From Ampullaceana balthica (lineage: Eukaryota; Mollusca; Gastropoda; Lymnaeidae): a stretch of 64,000 nucleotides of DNA. Position 1 is the first letter of the stretch, and every line of letters begins with the position of its first letter. The position numbers and the translations under genes were made by a program. Below are positions 44,643 to 59,600 of this stretch, piece by piece. The notes below the pieces were generated by a model, which worked only from the letters and a program-made list of their open reading frames with translations, was not told the DNA's origin and made no database searches. The DNA lies in assembly GCA_944989445.1 (NCBI GenBank), contig CALYLW010000012.1, forward strand, positions 2,628,001 through 2,692,000. Direction: 5' to 3'.

Positions 44643-45058
44643 TTGCATTATCATTACTGCTTTTTATTTATTTTGGGTGGGGGGCGGACTCAACAGTTCA
44701 ATAAAAATTATTTGGCTATTACTATTACTTATTACAGAACCATAGCCAAGTAATTGATGTAGGACTAAGCATATGCCTGTGTGTTAGCTGTCCAGTCGAT
44801 GCGATGAATATCTATTTTATTTTCTATCATCTCGACCCTATGATAAATAGATAATAACACTTACATATATAGATATTAAAAAGGCCGAGCCTGTTAAAAA
44901 GTTAGTGTTTTAAACCGGCGTCACCTCTAGCCTCTATAGTTTGAAAAGAATTTAATACATGACCCATACCAGGGCGGTGCAATTAGTGCAAAGAGAGCGA
45001 ACGACCAGATAATTTCAGATAATAAAGTGAATACGAAAGAATTCAGTGCCCTTATAAA

Positions 45059-45420
45059 GGGCCGTCCATAAATTACGTCACGCGATTTTGACAGATTTTT
45101 GCCTGCCTACCCCTCCCTTGTCACACGTCACATAAAGTTAGACAACCCCCACTCCACCCCCCCCCCACTTCGAACGTACGAACTCTTTACGTACGGCCAT
45201 GAGTTGAAGTTGAATAACTAAACACAGACAACCAAAGTAGAAGAACAAAGATCAAAGAAGCATTAAATTCCAACTTTGAAATAGGGGCCGTCCATAAATG
45301 ACGTCACGCGATTTTTTACCCCCTCCCCCCGTCGTCACAAAAACTTAGACCCCCCCCCCTCTAAAATACGCCACAAATCTTTGACCCCCCCCCAAAAAAA
45401 AACACTTTATTTTCTATTTG
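45059..45420. mobile_element. two left ends of the GGGGCCGTCCATAAA element family (E2, E3)
   Basis: GGGCCGTCCATAAATTACGTC at 45059 and GGGGCCGTCCATAAATGACGTC at 45284, each followed by ACGCGATTTT and C-rich runs. Neither has an obvious partner end close by, so these are truncated copies or one element inside another. Confidence 0.55.
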
Positions 45421-46339
45421 AAAATAAGTATGTTTCAAATCACTTTTATTGTCATTTAAGTATTTATTTACTTATTTAGTGAAGATATACATTGTAATAT
45501 CGTAACCCACGTGAAGCATTTATTAAAAACGTTTAACCGGCCTTCAGAAAACGAACTGTGTTAACATCCTTAGATTTTATTTTATTTTAATGCATACAAA
45601 TTAAACATTGACTTTTAATCATCACGGTTAACGTCTTTATTTTTTAAAAAATATTTTAAAATAACATTTTTAAAGTGTATTTTTGAAAAATCCCTCAATT
45701 GACTACAGATAGAGGTCGTCGAACAGAGGTAAATAACCTCATCTTGGGTCAAAACGGGAATTCTTCGGGGCAATACAGACTCATTTGGGACATATAAAAT
45801 CCACTAAAATCCACTAGATATATTTAAATACATCATGTGTTCGTGTACGCTTGGAACATATACCCATTATTGTTCCAGAAAATGCATTTTTTTTAAATTT
45901 GACAACTATGTAATTTTCTTACCTACGTACTATACGAAGACACCTAAATCTGCCTACTTTCAATTATATTGACACGAGTGACAATAATCTTAATCCACAT
46001 GACTTGTCTGTATCACGTATCCTTTCTGTAAGTATTTAAAATTAATGCCTTAAAAACTGAGCTAAGAAGAAAATTTGTTTTGTGCTCCTCTCGAATTGCG
46101 ATGTCAAGAATTTGATGCATTCAATAAAGGGGCCGTCCATAAAGTACGACACGCTCCGAGGGGTGGAGGGGGTCTAAGAAAGTGTGACAGGGGGGACGGG
46201 GGTCAGGCCATGTGTGATGTCACACATTTTTTTTTCATTTTTTTTTCTAATTTATTTATATTTTTAAGTAAAATTTAAATAGCTTTAAAAATAATTTTCA
46301 AAATTTTGTGAAACAGAATTAGTTTTCTGTCAAAATAGC

Positions 46340-47010
46340 ATGACATGCGTTTCTCCTGAATGTGTTGTTCATAAATCTGAATTGGATGCAGCAGGACTCA
46401 TATCGAAGGATCAGGGATGGTTTGACAATCATCTTCGCACCAGCCAATATTTCACTCATATTGTTAAATATCAGAACATGAAATGTTGCAACAAAGCACG
46501 AAGCTCATATTTCAACGTTTTACCGTCAAGATTCTTCCCTCCTCCAATCCCAATCAACCAAACAATTGATGGACTCCAAGCTTCAGAAAGAGCAGATGCA
46601 GATTCTCATAAATTTCCCTCCTTGTTTGTAGCACAAACTCTTAAATTTGATTACATCATGCCAAGATCAACAGGAGCTTTCAAAGTACAACCATATGATT
46701 ACCAGCTTATTTGATCGACTTTGCAAAGTATGTTACTTATATTTTGCCTCACAAACAATGTTGAAGAAACATACAGGACAACACAGAGCTCGGGCTCAGG
46801 AGAATGTTCCCACCCAAACTATTCAACTCAGAATCAACTCAGATAAAACGCATCCGTCCTTTGAGAATCGCTTCTAGAAGGCAAAGAGAACACATGACAG
46901 TTATTGCCAGAAGAGAAAATGCACATACAGAGGTAGTTGAGTGGCTAGATGAGGACGAGTTGATCTGTCTGCAATTATCCTTCCAGGAAACGATGATGGT
47001 GAAAGATTGA
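46340..47010 (+). pseudogene. broken ORF for a C2H2-like, transposon-associated protein of unknown family
   Basis: The first frame (46340-46714) has AGLISKDQGWFDNHLRTSQY, MKCCNKARSSYF, RFFPPPIPINQT and KFPSLFVAQTLKFD. A shift near 46700 leads into RLCKVCYLYFASQTMLKKH, an apparent C2H2 finger (C-x2-C...H-x4-H), and another shift near 46860 into a C-terminal part (RRQREHMTVIARRENAHTEV, VEWLDEDEL). I have the impression that similar proteins are widespread in invertebrate genomes, but I cannot name the family. At least two frameshifts make it non-functional. It may be the protein of the surrounding TIR element. Confidence 0.55.
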
Positions 47011-47514
47011 TGTCAGTCGTAACTATGGATGAAAACTTCACTTCACCGTTGTAAGATGATGTCCAGTGAATATTTTTGAATGAAACATAATTCATAGGAC
47101 CATAATAAACATATTCAATATAGCCCAAGAGTTGTTCACATAATTTGTCAATCTAGTCTTTTTAACCACGTTTTATTAACTCGCTTTCGTTCCTGTGGCA
47201 TTGTCCAAGATTTTTTTAAATCTGCCAACGTAAAATTGAACCACTTCTGATTTTACCACATATAGATCTTGGATGACAATGCATTATATCAAAATTTCAG
47301 ATCGATCGAATGTACCTTTATTAAATTATTGAACTTTTTAGTTCATCTATAGTCTATATATAAGCATCTGTACCGTCGGCTTTTGTTGACATCTGTGAGT
47401 TCCCCCCGTGACCACATCACAATGTTTTTAAAACATTGGGCGGGCGCTTGTGAGGTGTTTGGTAAAATAAATAGAGGTTAAAAAAATATTTTAAAAAACC
47501 AGGTTATTATAAGT

Positions 47515-49970
<2,456 letters not shown>

Positions 49971-49978
49971 TTATAAGT

Positions 49979-50366
49979 GGACTAAAAAGAATAAAATAAA
50001 TAGAAGTAAAAAAAAGATTTTAAAAAACCACGTTTTTATAAGCGGACTAAAAAGAAGAAAATAAGTTAAAACTTATTAGTTCAAGTACTTCGATTTAATA
50101 TGACTAAAAACGTGGGGCGGGTGTTTAGTATAAAAATTAAAGATTTCTAATTTAGAAGGCAAAAGAGAGATCTATAAGTGAGAGAATGAGTAAACCGCAT
50201 ATGTTAAACCTCATAAGCGCCCGCATCACGTTTTTAGTCATATTAAATCAAGTACTTGAACTAATAAGTTTTAACTTAACTTATTTTCTTCTTTTTAGTC
50301 CGCTTCTAAAAACGTGGTTTTTTAAAATCTTTTTTTTTACTTCTATTTATTTTAGTCAAATTGTTT
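49979..50366. repeat. foldback repeat with 135-bp arms
   Basis: The left arm (about 49979-50115) and right arm (about 50227-50366) are inverse copies: GACTAAAAACGTG in the left against CACGTTTTTAGTC in the right, AGTTCAAGTACTTCGATTTA against TAAATCAAGTACTTGAACT, and TAAATAGAAGTAAAAAAAAG against its inverse. The left arm also has a tandem duplication (TAAAAAACCACGTTTTTATAA type unit) that continues to the left of the hAT at 47462-47514, so the hAT was inserted into it. Confidence 0.75.
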
Positions 50367-50648
50367 TGTTTCCTTTTTGTAATTTAATCACTGTTTAAGT
50401 TTTGCTAATGTACTTCTTATCCTGTGTCAATAGAATGCTTAATCGGAAGATTATCTAAAACTTGACCTCGCCCATTGTAAATGAAAAGGTAGCAGATAAA
50501 TGATAATTGTCAAGTCTAATTTTTGCAATTATTGTTTTCAAATTCGACCTAGATTGAGTTACTGTTTCATTGAATAACTGTGAAAACTGTTGACAATGAA
50601 CTATTCTACTATTAAAGTCATTTTAATAATCTGATAGTTCTTTTAAGT

Positions 50649-50768
50649 GGGGGTGTACGGGATTTCGGCTCCAGCTGCGGCAAATCCGGAATCCGGCTAT
50701 TTTTAAAAATACGGCTCCGGCTTCAGCAGGATTTCACTTCATAAATCCGACTGGCCGGTAGATTCCTA

Positions 50769-50843
<75 letters not shown>

Positions 50844-50937
50844 TAATGGCTCCGGCAAATCCGGAATCCGGCAATTTTAACAAATCTGATTCCGACTCCA
50901 GTCGGATTTCACAATTTGGAATCCGGTACATCCCTAC
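50649..50937. mobile_element. hAT-type MITE with CCGGAATCCGG motifs and internal (TA)n
   Basis: Ends GGGGGTGTACGGGATT and, inverse, GTAGGGATGTACCGGATT; flanked by identical TTTTAAGT (50641-50648 and 50938-50945). AAATCCGGAATCCGGC occurs near both ends. The centre is a long (TA)n microsatellite. No coding potential. Confidence 0.82.
50772..50841. repeat. (TA)35 microsatellite
   Basis: Uninterrupted alternating TA of about 70 bp. Likely polymorphic in length and able to form a cruciform. Confidence 0.97.
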
Positions 50938-51218
50938 TTTTAAGTGGAAATTTTATATTTTAATACAGTTTAATAGTGAAGTGTATTTTAAGTCTTAAAA
51001 TTAAATTAAATATTGTAATTAGGTGTTAATTTAAAAAAAATATTTGAAAGTGTGACGTACTTTAGGGGGGGGGGTCCCCGAGATTTGTGACAGTTTGTGA
51101 CGGGGGGGGGAGGGGGTCCAAAATGGTCGAAAATAGCGTGACGTACTTTATGGACAGCCCCAAAGTTAATGAATACTTGACTAATTTTAAATGGGTTCAT
51201 TTACCTTTATATCTAGAA

Positions 51219-51426
51219 CAGTGCTTCTCAAACTTTTTAGTATGGCGGACCGGCAGGAATTTTTTACATTGCACCAGGTACTGGTGCACTATGCACCAGG
51301 GACCGGTGCACTATTTTCCCTGCACTGACAATTTTTTCTGTCCTTTTTATGAGAACATCTGCGGACCGGCAGCGGATGGCCCACGGACCAGCACCGGTCC
51401 GCGGACCACCACTTTGAGAAACACTG
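51219..51426. mobile_element. hAT-type MITE, CAGTGCTTCTCAAAC family, second copy
   Basis: 208 bp, ends CAGTGCTTCTCAAAC and inverse CAGTGTTTCTCAAAG, flanked by identical ATCTAGAA on both sides (51211-51218, 51427-51434). Interior GGACCGGCA motifs as in the copy at 3904-4090. A third, decayed copy is at about 52058-52166. Confidence 0.9.
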
Positions 51427-51643
51427 ATCTAGAAGACTAGAATGGCCAGGGGCGTTTTACCAAAACCAATCGAACAATTATATCAAACTTAAAACGTTTT
51501 TAATTCTATCAAATAGATTCCCTTCCCCCTCCCCATTTAAAGAAAAAGGATATTCCATGTCGTTTAGACTTAAAATATCTACACATAATCATATCATTTT
51601 TAGACACTTGTCATGCTTGTAAAACTCACCAGTAGCATTTTCG

Positions 51644-51905
51644 GGGGAGGGGGGCTAACGACGCTCCCCCAAATCCCTGAGTCATGTGAGCAGGACCTAG
51701 ATTCTTGGGGGGGGGCTAACGACGCTCCCCCAAATCCCCAAGTCATGTGAGCAGGACCTAGAGTCTGGGGGGGGGGCTAACGACGCTCCCCCAAATCCCC
51801 GAGTCATGTGAGCAGGACCTAGAGTCTGGGGGGGGGCTAACGACGCTCCCCCAAATCCCCGAGTCATGTGAGCAGGACCTCGAGTCTGGGGGTTGGAGGG
51901 GGGGG
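51644..51905. repeat. minisatellite, about four 62-bp units
   Basis: Units start with a G-run and GCTAACGACGCTCCCCCAAA, followed by TCCCCGAGTCATGTGAGCAG and GACCTAGAGTCT. Four copies with few substitutions plus a partial fifth. It is open in more than one frame on the - strand (MTRGFGGASLAPP repeats), which follows from the period, not from coding. Confidence 0.92.
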
Positions 51906-52057
51906 GTAACGCACACATAAACTTGTATATTTTGGGGTAACGGGCAAAAAAATTTCAATGACCCCTGCCATGAGAGAACCAAAGGGAGCTGCGGTTACAT
52001 CACAAATGCTTTGATGTCAACATCAAACGACGCAGCGTAACAATTTCGTACGTGATC

Positions 52058-52166
52058 TTGTGGGTTCTCAAACTTTAGGATTATAATTAGATTTAATGTT
52101 CATGTCTTGATAGCTTACGCCAACCAGCGTCTGATGGCCTACCGATCGGCACATTGAGGAGCACTG
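52058..52166. mobile_element. decayed hAT-type MITE
   Basis: GGTTCTCAAACTTTAGG at the left and GCACATTGAGGAGCACTG at the right echo the ends of the copies at 3904 and 51219. Too eroded for a target duplication. Confidence 0.5.
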
Positions 52167-52229
52167 ATTTAAAAAAAAAGAGTCATTAAATAAATTGTAA
52201 GTGACCAAATATTTCAGTGGAAGTTTTAT

Positions 52230-52331
52230 TTAAAGTTACCCTTTTGATGTGACGTCACATGTCTTCCACCCCCTCCCTCCCCTCGTCCCGCATCGTCACA
52301 AAAGTGCCTGACGTCATTTATGGACGGCCCC
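52230..52331. mobile_element. right end of a GGGGCCGTCCATAAA family element (E5)
   Basis: TGACGTCACATG, C-rich runs, then CCTGACGTCATTTATGGACGGCCCC. The partner left end may be one of the copies at 45059 or 45284, which would make a still larger nested block; this cannot be settled from sequence alone. Confidence 0.5.
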
Positions 52332-52620
52332 ATACAACGCAACAACAATCCAATACAACACTCAGATAGTAGGTAGACATAATGATAAAATAGGCTACTT
52401 TTCTTGTTCCATTCGCTAGAACAAAAATATACAAATCCCCCTCCTCCTTCCCGTCTGTCGTTCGAGGCATCGGGCGTGGAATGGATTGCCCGAACAAGCC
52501 AGGAAAACCAACACACTATCAACATCCAAAACGCTAATAAAAATGAATGACTATATATGAACATTGGATAAACATAGGACGCAATAATCTTCTGTCCAGA
52601 AGCAGCGTCTGTTTAATGTA
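52332..52620 (+). pseudogene. LINE 3' fragment (C-terminal part and tail)
   Basis: AAATATACAAATCCCCCTCC, then GGGCGTGGAATGGATTGCC, AAACCAACACACTATCAACA and the tail with CTTCTGTCCAGAAG match the + copy at 8830-9060. Diverged and frameshifted. Confidence 0.75.
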
Positions 52621-52704
52621 TAAAATGATTATGATAAAATAAAAAAATTTCCAGTGCCTTAATCATATCTATCTACATATATCATTCGCCCGAAATTAGG
52701 ACAA

Positions 52705-52925
52705 GCACAAGACGTGAGCACCCAAGCATGACGAATGACCCTCCCTTGGGTCTAGCAGTCACAGTGTATGGCTGGCAAGCGAGGATGGTGCAAGAAAAAG
52801 GGGGGGGGGTGCGTTGTTCTCATTTCTTCGTGCTGCTGTTTGTGTCCGTTCTCCCCCCCCCCTTTCTTTGCACTATCTATGAGCAACTCTACGGCGTATG
52901 CTACGCCGCGGGTAATATCTAGCAT
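52705..52925 (+). repeat. dispersed repeat, copy related to 57563-58065
   Basis: AGCATGACGAATGACCCTC, ATGGCTGGCAAGC, ATTTCTTCGTGCTG and ACTATCTATGAGCAA followed by GGCGTATGCTACGCC recur in the same order at 57563-57590 and 57850-58060. Family unknown; possibly a SINE-type or rRNA-unrelated repeat. Confidence 0.55.
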
Positions 52926-53434
52926 AATTTATTTATAGAGCTGGTTTGTTGGGAGGTGCGCCATTTTCCAAGTTTTGTCCGTTGGCAGTTTTTCCTGCTA
53001 CACCTCCAACATATATATTTCAATATCACTTTAAAAGATATAGTTATCGCGTAGCTTACTTCTTCGGAAACGGGATGCACGGTTTAATCATTGTTCTAAA
53101 AATGATATGTTGGCTTATCTGAACTCATCAGCATATTTTTAACAAGTCAAGTTCAATCAAGTTGTGCTCCGGGGTTTTAAGTGGAGCCAACTCACCACTA
53201 TTTAATTAATATAAATTTAACTTTAACAATTTGAAACAATTTTTAATGAAGTTAAATGTAACAATTTCAGTACGTTTTCCTATTAAATTAGGCATTTCTC
53301 AACTATTTCACGATGCGAGATATCACAATCCGTTGACAATCTACTTTTCCGTTAATTTCCGAGTGTATTTCGGTTTTACGCACACTTAAAAGGTTACCAA
53401 GTTTATCGGAAGTTAATTTTCATTCACACCAAAG
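52926..53434 (+). promoter_or_regulatory. TMED upstream region, promoter and 5' UTR presumed
   Basis: The 500 bp before the TMED start codon are free of recognisable transposons, unlike the surroundings. No clear TATA box was identified. Assignment by position. Confidence 0.35.
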
Positions 53435-53611
53435 ATGGAGAGTAAGAGCAAAAAGAGCGACATCATGTCAATGTTCATCCTAACAACTGTTTTGTTGTTC
53501 GGATTATGTGGTTGTTCAGATATTGATCTAACCATTGATATTTCACCTGGACGCCAAGAATGTTTTTGGGAAACGATGCCTTCCAAAACCAGCGTCGAAG
53601 TGGATTATCAG
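53435..53611 (+). CDS. TMED exon 1: signal peptide and start of GOLD domain
   Basis: ATG at 53435-53437 begins MESKSKKSDIMSMFILTTVL. The signal peptide core is residues about 11-28, with cleavage likely near CGCS-D. Ends YQ before GTAGAC; a readthrough to a stop at 53635 exists but lies in the intron. In-frame Met at residues 11 and 13 are other possible starts. Confidence 0.88.
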
Positions 53612-56600
53612 GTAGACCTATCTAAAATTGATTGAAGTGACCGACAGTGAGTTAGTGTCAGTGTTAGTGTTAGTTTAGTCTCAGTCTTGTGATTGTGTGA
53701 TCAGATCAGAGACAGTCACCAGTACTACTCTTACTCGACTCAGTGTAAATCGAATTAAATTGATACTAAATATACTTACTTATAATAATAATCGGCATGC
53801 CATTGTAAGGTACAGGGAGTTTGCTTATCCACATGATGACTACTAAAGACTACTTCAAAAATGGTCCAATGAATGAGTCATGACAGGCCAATGACGCCAA
53901 CAATCAACAATGTGTATTAATTTTTTTTATATTATTATATTATTATTGGCCTTTGAAAGTTTCAGGCTCTAAATCAGTGCTGTCCAACCTTTTTGACTCT
54001 GCGGGCCAAATTTGTTTCCACCCATGGAGCCGGGGGGGGGGCGCAAATCTTTAGAAAATTATTAAATGAATGTATAAATACTTCTTACCTGCCTTATGTA
54101 GTATGTAGCATAAATATAACAAATAGCCTAACTTGAATAAAAACTGCAACACACCTCTAATGTGATATTTGGCTTTGAGCTGTACTTGCAATTTTCTTAA
54201 TAAGTTTTTGAGCACCCTTGCCCTTGGCAAGAGCTGGGAAGTGAGTAAAATTTGAATGATTTAGTTGTGTAAAGAAAAAATCGAGATTAGATTTAATTTT
54301 TTTGTTATTTCTCTCACCAGCGTTGGTAAGATTTGAAAATTCCTTGCAATTTCAAATTTAATTTATTCAGGTGATCCGTGATGTCGGTTAGAAATGCTAA
54401 TTTTACCAAAAAATGAGGCACTGTTATATAATTTAACACATCCTCCTTTTTTTAGACCTGAGAAACAGTATTACGTCGTCAATTAGAATCCAAAATTGTG
54501 ACAGAACTTTCCCTTTGCTCAGCCAACGAACATTAGTATGAAGAATAAAATCCCAAAAATTTCTATCATAATCATAGTATGATTATAGTCTTCTAACAAA
54601 GTCTTAAACTGCCGGTTATTTAATGGATTTCCTTGAATGAAATTAACACTTTTCATCACAGCATCCATAACATTTTGCAATTTACCATCTTTCAACTTTG
54701 AGGAAAGAGATTGCTGGTGAATTATGATTGGAATCATAAGTTGAATGTCTTTAAAAATCATTTTCAGCCATCAGCAAACCAATGACACCATTTTTCCTTC
54801 CTACAATTGCTGGAGCACCATTCGTTGTAACAGAAATAAGCTTCCTCAAATCAAAGTTGTTCTTTAAAAGAAATTACTTCAGTACCTTATATACATCCTC
54901 ACCACGGGTTGTATTTTTCAATGGAATTAGTGTCAATAATTATTTTTTAAATGTCTGCCCCTTGTCAAACGTAATCTGAACTATAAATTGGACAACGTCA
55001 GTGATATCACATGATTCATCCAATGCCAGACTGAAACCAGAGACAGTTTTTAAATCAGTAAACATCTTCTCCAATATATCACTTTTCAAATGTCTTACTT
55101 GTCATATTAGCTTTCCCTTTTTGCAAACCAATGTCCTTTCAAAACTCGTTCCTGCTGTCTCTCAGAATTTCTTCTTGAGTGAAATGCATTATTTACCACA
55201 AACGCAGCTTTTATTCTGCTTTCTACTCCCAGATTGGGTCATACTCCGATGAACCAAAAACCAGTTACTGGTCTGATTTCTTTTTAAAAATAAAGGATGG
55301 ACATATCCCCGAATCCCACCCCTAATTCTCTTATTAACATTCCTTCTAGAAAAACTTGCCGTGTCTATGTAATCAAAACCAATCCTGGGAGACTTGGGCA
55401 TTTTTACGATGACCAAATAGCTTCAAACCGTTGGCCATTCTTTAGGTTCCCCATTTATCCTTCCAAATGCCGATGGTAATTATATATGTTGGATACACCG
55501 TGACCCCTTCCCACCCCTCCCCCTCCCGCCCTGGCCAAAGCAGCAGAAAGAAGACTGTTAGTATCCGATTTCAGGTTATTAGGTGTTTCCCAATTGTTAA
55601 TCCCGTCCCAACCTTATTAAAAATTCCATAATTCTCGTTTGCTCTCTATTAAATTCTCAACAATTCTGAATCACTCAAGGTAGTTTTTTTAAAATTCAAA
55701 TTTCTTTGTAAATTAAAAAAAAATTACAATTGTACCAAGCTCTGGCGGGCCATTTAAGATGCGGGCCGCGGGTTGGACAGTTGGACAGCACTGCTCTAAA
55801 TAAACCAGTAGAATCTATATGAATATGTTGAACAGCGCATAATAATAATAATAATGAGCATAGCGAAATGTGATCAAAATCTACTGAGCTCATAAATGCC
55901 AGTTAGTTAGAAGGTTACTGGGTTTGCGAGAGCGGGCTATGTAAAAACTTATATAAAAATACTCTCTTATTACTTATTATAAAATGAATCTCTGCCTATC
56001 TCTCTGTGACTTTTGCTATTCTACTATAAACCCAAACCCAGTAGCCGTCATTCTATAAGTATAAACTTTAAGTAATAATATTATAAAGCTTAACTATCGG
56101 TATCGGCATCCTTCTGCCTCGCAAGGCAATGGTGCATCACCGTTGCGTTGGGTTGCATTGCCTCGTGTGGCTGAGAAGTCCTATCCTTGAGTGACAGATA
56201 AAGCTTAACGACTTCAAATTGTAACACCAATTTTGACCAGCTGATGTGAAGTAAACAAAAAATTTACAAGAAACCAAATAATTTATAAAGATAGCAGTAG
56301 AATCTTTTTTCATCTTTTGTTCAAAATAGTATTTGACCCAACTTTTCATGAGTATTTCAGCATGCATAGTCAGTTCTCAGTCTCTCAGGCAGCTACTGCC
56401 ACTTGACTATATATCTACAATATGCATCATTGATCTTAAAAATAAACATTCATAACAAAAACACAATGCGTTCCCATTTTCATTCAATGCATGATATTTT
56501 TAAAAAATTGGAATATAGAATATGACAGGCTTTATTCATTTCTTTAATCATGTTTTAGTTTTTCCTAACATAGCAGGAAGGTCCAAGGCATAGCAGGAAG

Positions 56601-59600
56601 GTCCAAGGCATAGCAGGCAGAAATAACTAAATTATATTTGCCTGTGCATGGATTTACAAAATAAGTGCGCATGTGAAACGCTTTATTAATTCTGAATTTT
56701 CATTTGGACTAGACATCACAAATTTTTGTTAAAATGTGATTGAAAAAGTAAAAGCTGTAGTCTAAGTTAAAAATAACAGACTAAACTAATTAATCATGTT
56801 CATATCATTATCATCTTATAAACATTCTTTTTTTCTGTAAGTTACAGTACAGACAAAAAGAAAGCTACTGTAACTGTAAGACTTATACAGTTTAAATATT
56901 TATATAATAACCCCCTTTCCAGTCCATGACAGACTATGGGGCATGTGAAGTAGCGTTCACAAGTTTTATTTAGCCACTACTAACGTGCAAGGGATTGTGT
57001 GGCTAGCACAATGCCCCGGGGGCCTTTCCAGAACCAAGAATAGAACCCGTGACCGCCTCTGTCTCGGTTCGGCAGTACAGCACACTACCGCTAGACCCCG
57101 TGGCCCATAGTTTAAATATAGCTTAAGTTAAGTCTACGTTTAAATGTTTACATTTCAAAAAGTATGTAACTAGAACTAAGTCCAAGTCCATTATTCATTT
57201 ATTCTACTCAAAAAGTCTCTTAGGTAAAGTAAATTAGTATCTTAGAAAACATTTTTTTTTCACACACTCCGTTTTGAAAAAAATAAATAAATAACATTGA
57301 AATGTTGCACTTGTCAACCCTCTTATGACTTATGGTATCATACTTTTTTGCTATGATGAAAAATAAAGATACATGTTATTTGGATTTGGAAAAAAAATTG
57401 GTAACACGTGAGCTTAACTAACAAACCAAGAAGGAAAAGGAAATGAGGCAAAAAAGGGAGTGCTTAAAAATAAGAGATAATATAATGGAACAAAGGCATG
57501 TTTATCTACTATATATATAATTCACCAGAACAAGATCAAGAGCGAGTATGTACAGATAAGCATGACGAATGACCCTCGCTGGGGTCGACCAACCAAGTGA
57601 AGTGTGTTCAAAAGGGGGGTGGGCATGTTGCCAGACCAACGATGCTTCTTGCGTTCACTTGCGTTTTTCCTTCACAGAATAACATGTTTTTCGTAGTGTA
57701 GTGGTTATCACATCCGCCTTACAGTACTTACACAAGCCTCAGTGGAAACATTATTTTTGAATTATTAAAAATGTTTGTTTGTGCCCGTTCTTTTCCCTCT
57801 TTTTTGCGAACGTAGCTAACCCTCGCAAGGGTTGGCCAATCACAGTTTATGGTTGGCAAGCTAGGTTGGTGCAGGGTGGGGCATGTAGCTAACCGCATTG
57901 GGCATGTCTCGAGACCATCAATAAGACAGCTACCCTCACCCAGACGTTCATTCATGTTGTTCTGATTTCTTCGTGCTGTAGTTTGTGTTCATTCTTTACC
58001 TACTTTCTTTGCACTATCTATGAGCAAGTCTGCGGCGTATGCTACGCCACGGGTCGTATCTAGTGTGTTTATATTTTTAGAGAATTAATTATTTTTTTTA
58101 AACATAATTTTAAATCATGAATTTCATAAAATATAAAAATTAAACAAATTTTAATAATTCAGGGGAAAGAAATGACAAGTAACACTTTTAAAAAGGGACA
58201 AAATATAAGAATTAGAAAAAATCTTTCAAAAGACAATTTTCAAAGTAAAAAACTATTGACACCTCTTCTTCACTCTAAACTCATGACTTTCCAGACTAAT
58301 CTAAAAACCTTAGGAAAATTCAGCATTCATTTAAAATTATTCACCCAAACAATGTCCCAATCAAGTGTAAAATTTTATTTAACTTACCCCTGTGATATAG
58401 GAATTAAGATGAGTTCCGGCATTTTTAAATTGTACCTTAAAGCACAGGATTATTTCTTTATTGTTATTTATTTCAAAACTTTGCTTAAGTATAGAAATAA
58501 TTTACTACATTTTTCTAGGGCTGCGGAAATTAACCATTAATTTCTCGATTAATCGTTAAAAATTTTAATGTTCCCTCTAAGTCTAAGCTTTGTTGGTCCG
58601 TGTGCAAAGTTTAAAAAACTTGTGGGCAAAGTTGCACAACGTCCATTTTTATTGTGCGATATTTTACAAAATTTGCTGCGCAGTGATTCTGAACTCCTGC
58701 GTGGCTTCGGTCAAATATCTGCGCAGCCGCGCTGCTTAAAGGGAACATTTCTACCTCGGTTCTAACACTTCGCTTACATATCAACTGCAAACCAAAGATC
58801 CACTACAGTATCAGAAACTTCAGTTGAGACAATCTTAAGGTATGTGAACTATTGTTCAGCGCGCCTGGTTATATTGTCAATAAGACCCGCTCATCACTTG
58901 AACCATATAATGTCAATACACTTGTCTGTTTGCGTTGTTGGTTAAAAGATGTCATATAAAGAAGACATTCCAGTGTTATTTCGATTTTCGACAAGTACGT
59001 TAAAATTTTTTTCGCTTAGGACACCATAAATTAAAATTTTTGAATTTAATCGAAATTAACGATTAATTAATCGTTAATTTTTCAAACGTTAACGATTAAA
59101 TTTAAATTAATCGTTAACAGCCCTACTTTTTTCACATAAAAATAAAAATTATTAAATTTACTTTCTTCTCTAAATTCAACCTATTAAAATGCAATGGATA
59201 ACAGAAAATCCCATAAAGACCAATAAATTTAATAATTTGACTTCAAAGTGATATTCTTTATGTCCAATGATATTAAAACAAAAAATGTTTATTCTTTATT
59301 AACTCTTAAGTGGTGTTACATAAACGCGGCCCCTAAATGAGTCAGAGTTGGCGTATTTGCCATGAAAATAATGTATTGACTGAAACATGTCAGGAAAGAG
59401 TGGAGACCGGTAATCATTACCACTACTTGCTGCAAGTAAAAAGATGCCTATTTTAAAAAAAAATTTTTTTACTTGGCAGGCCCCAAAATAAATTCTTTAG
59501 CTACTCCAATAATGTTACTTCTTGTTAGTTGGAAACATGTGTATCTATTTAAAACTTAATACTCTTCAGTGTTTTTTTTCCTTACAAAATCAACACATTA

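Noticed and set aside
46340..46714. Intact host gene of 124 codons
   Set aside because: Recognisable sequence continues in other frames downstream after shifts, and it sits inside a TIR pair, so a broken transposon-associated gene is more likely.
50734..50931. Frame with repeated Ile-Tyr
   Set aside because: It translates the (TA)n microsatellite.
51697..51982. Repetitive - strand protein with MTRGFGGASLAPP units
   Set aside because: It is produced by the 62-bp minisatellite being open in more than one frame; there is no start context, splice evidence or conservation.
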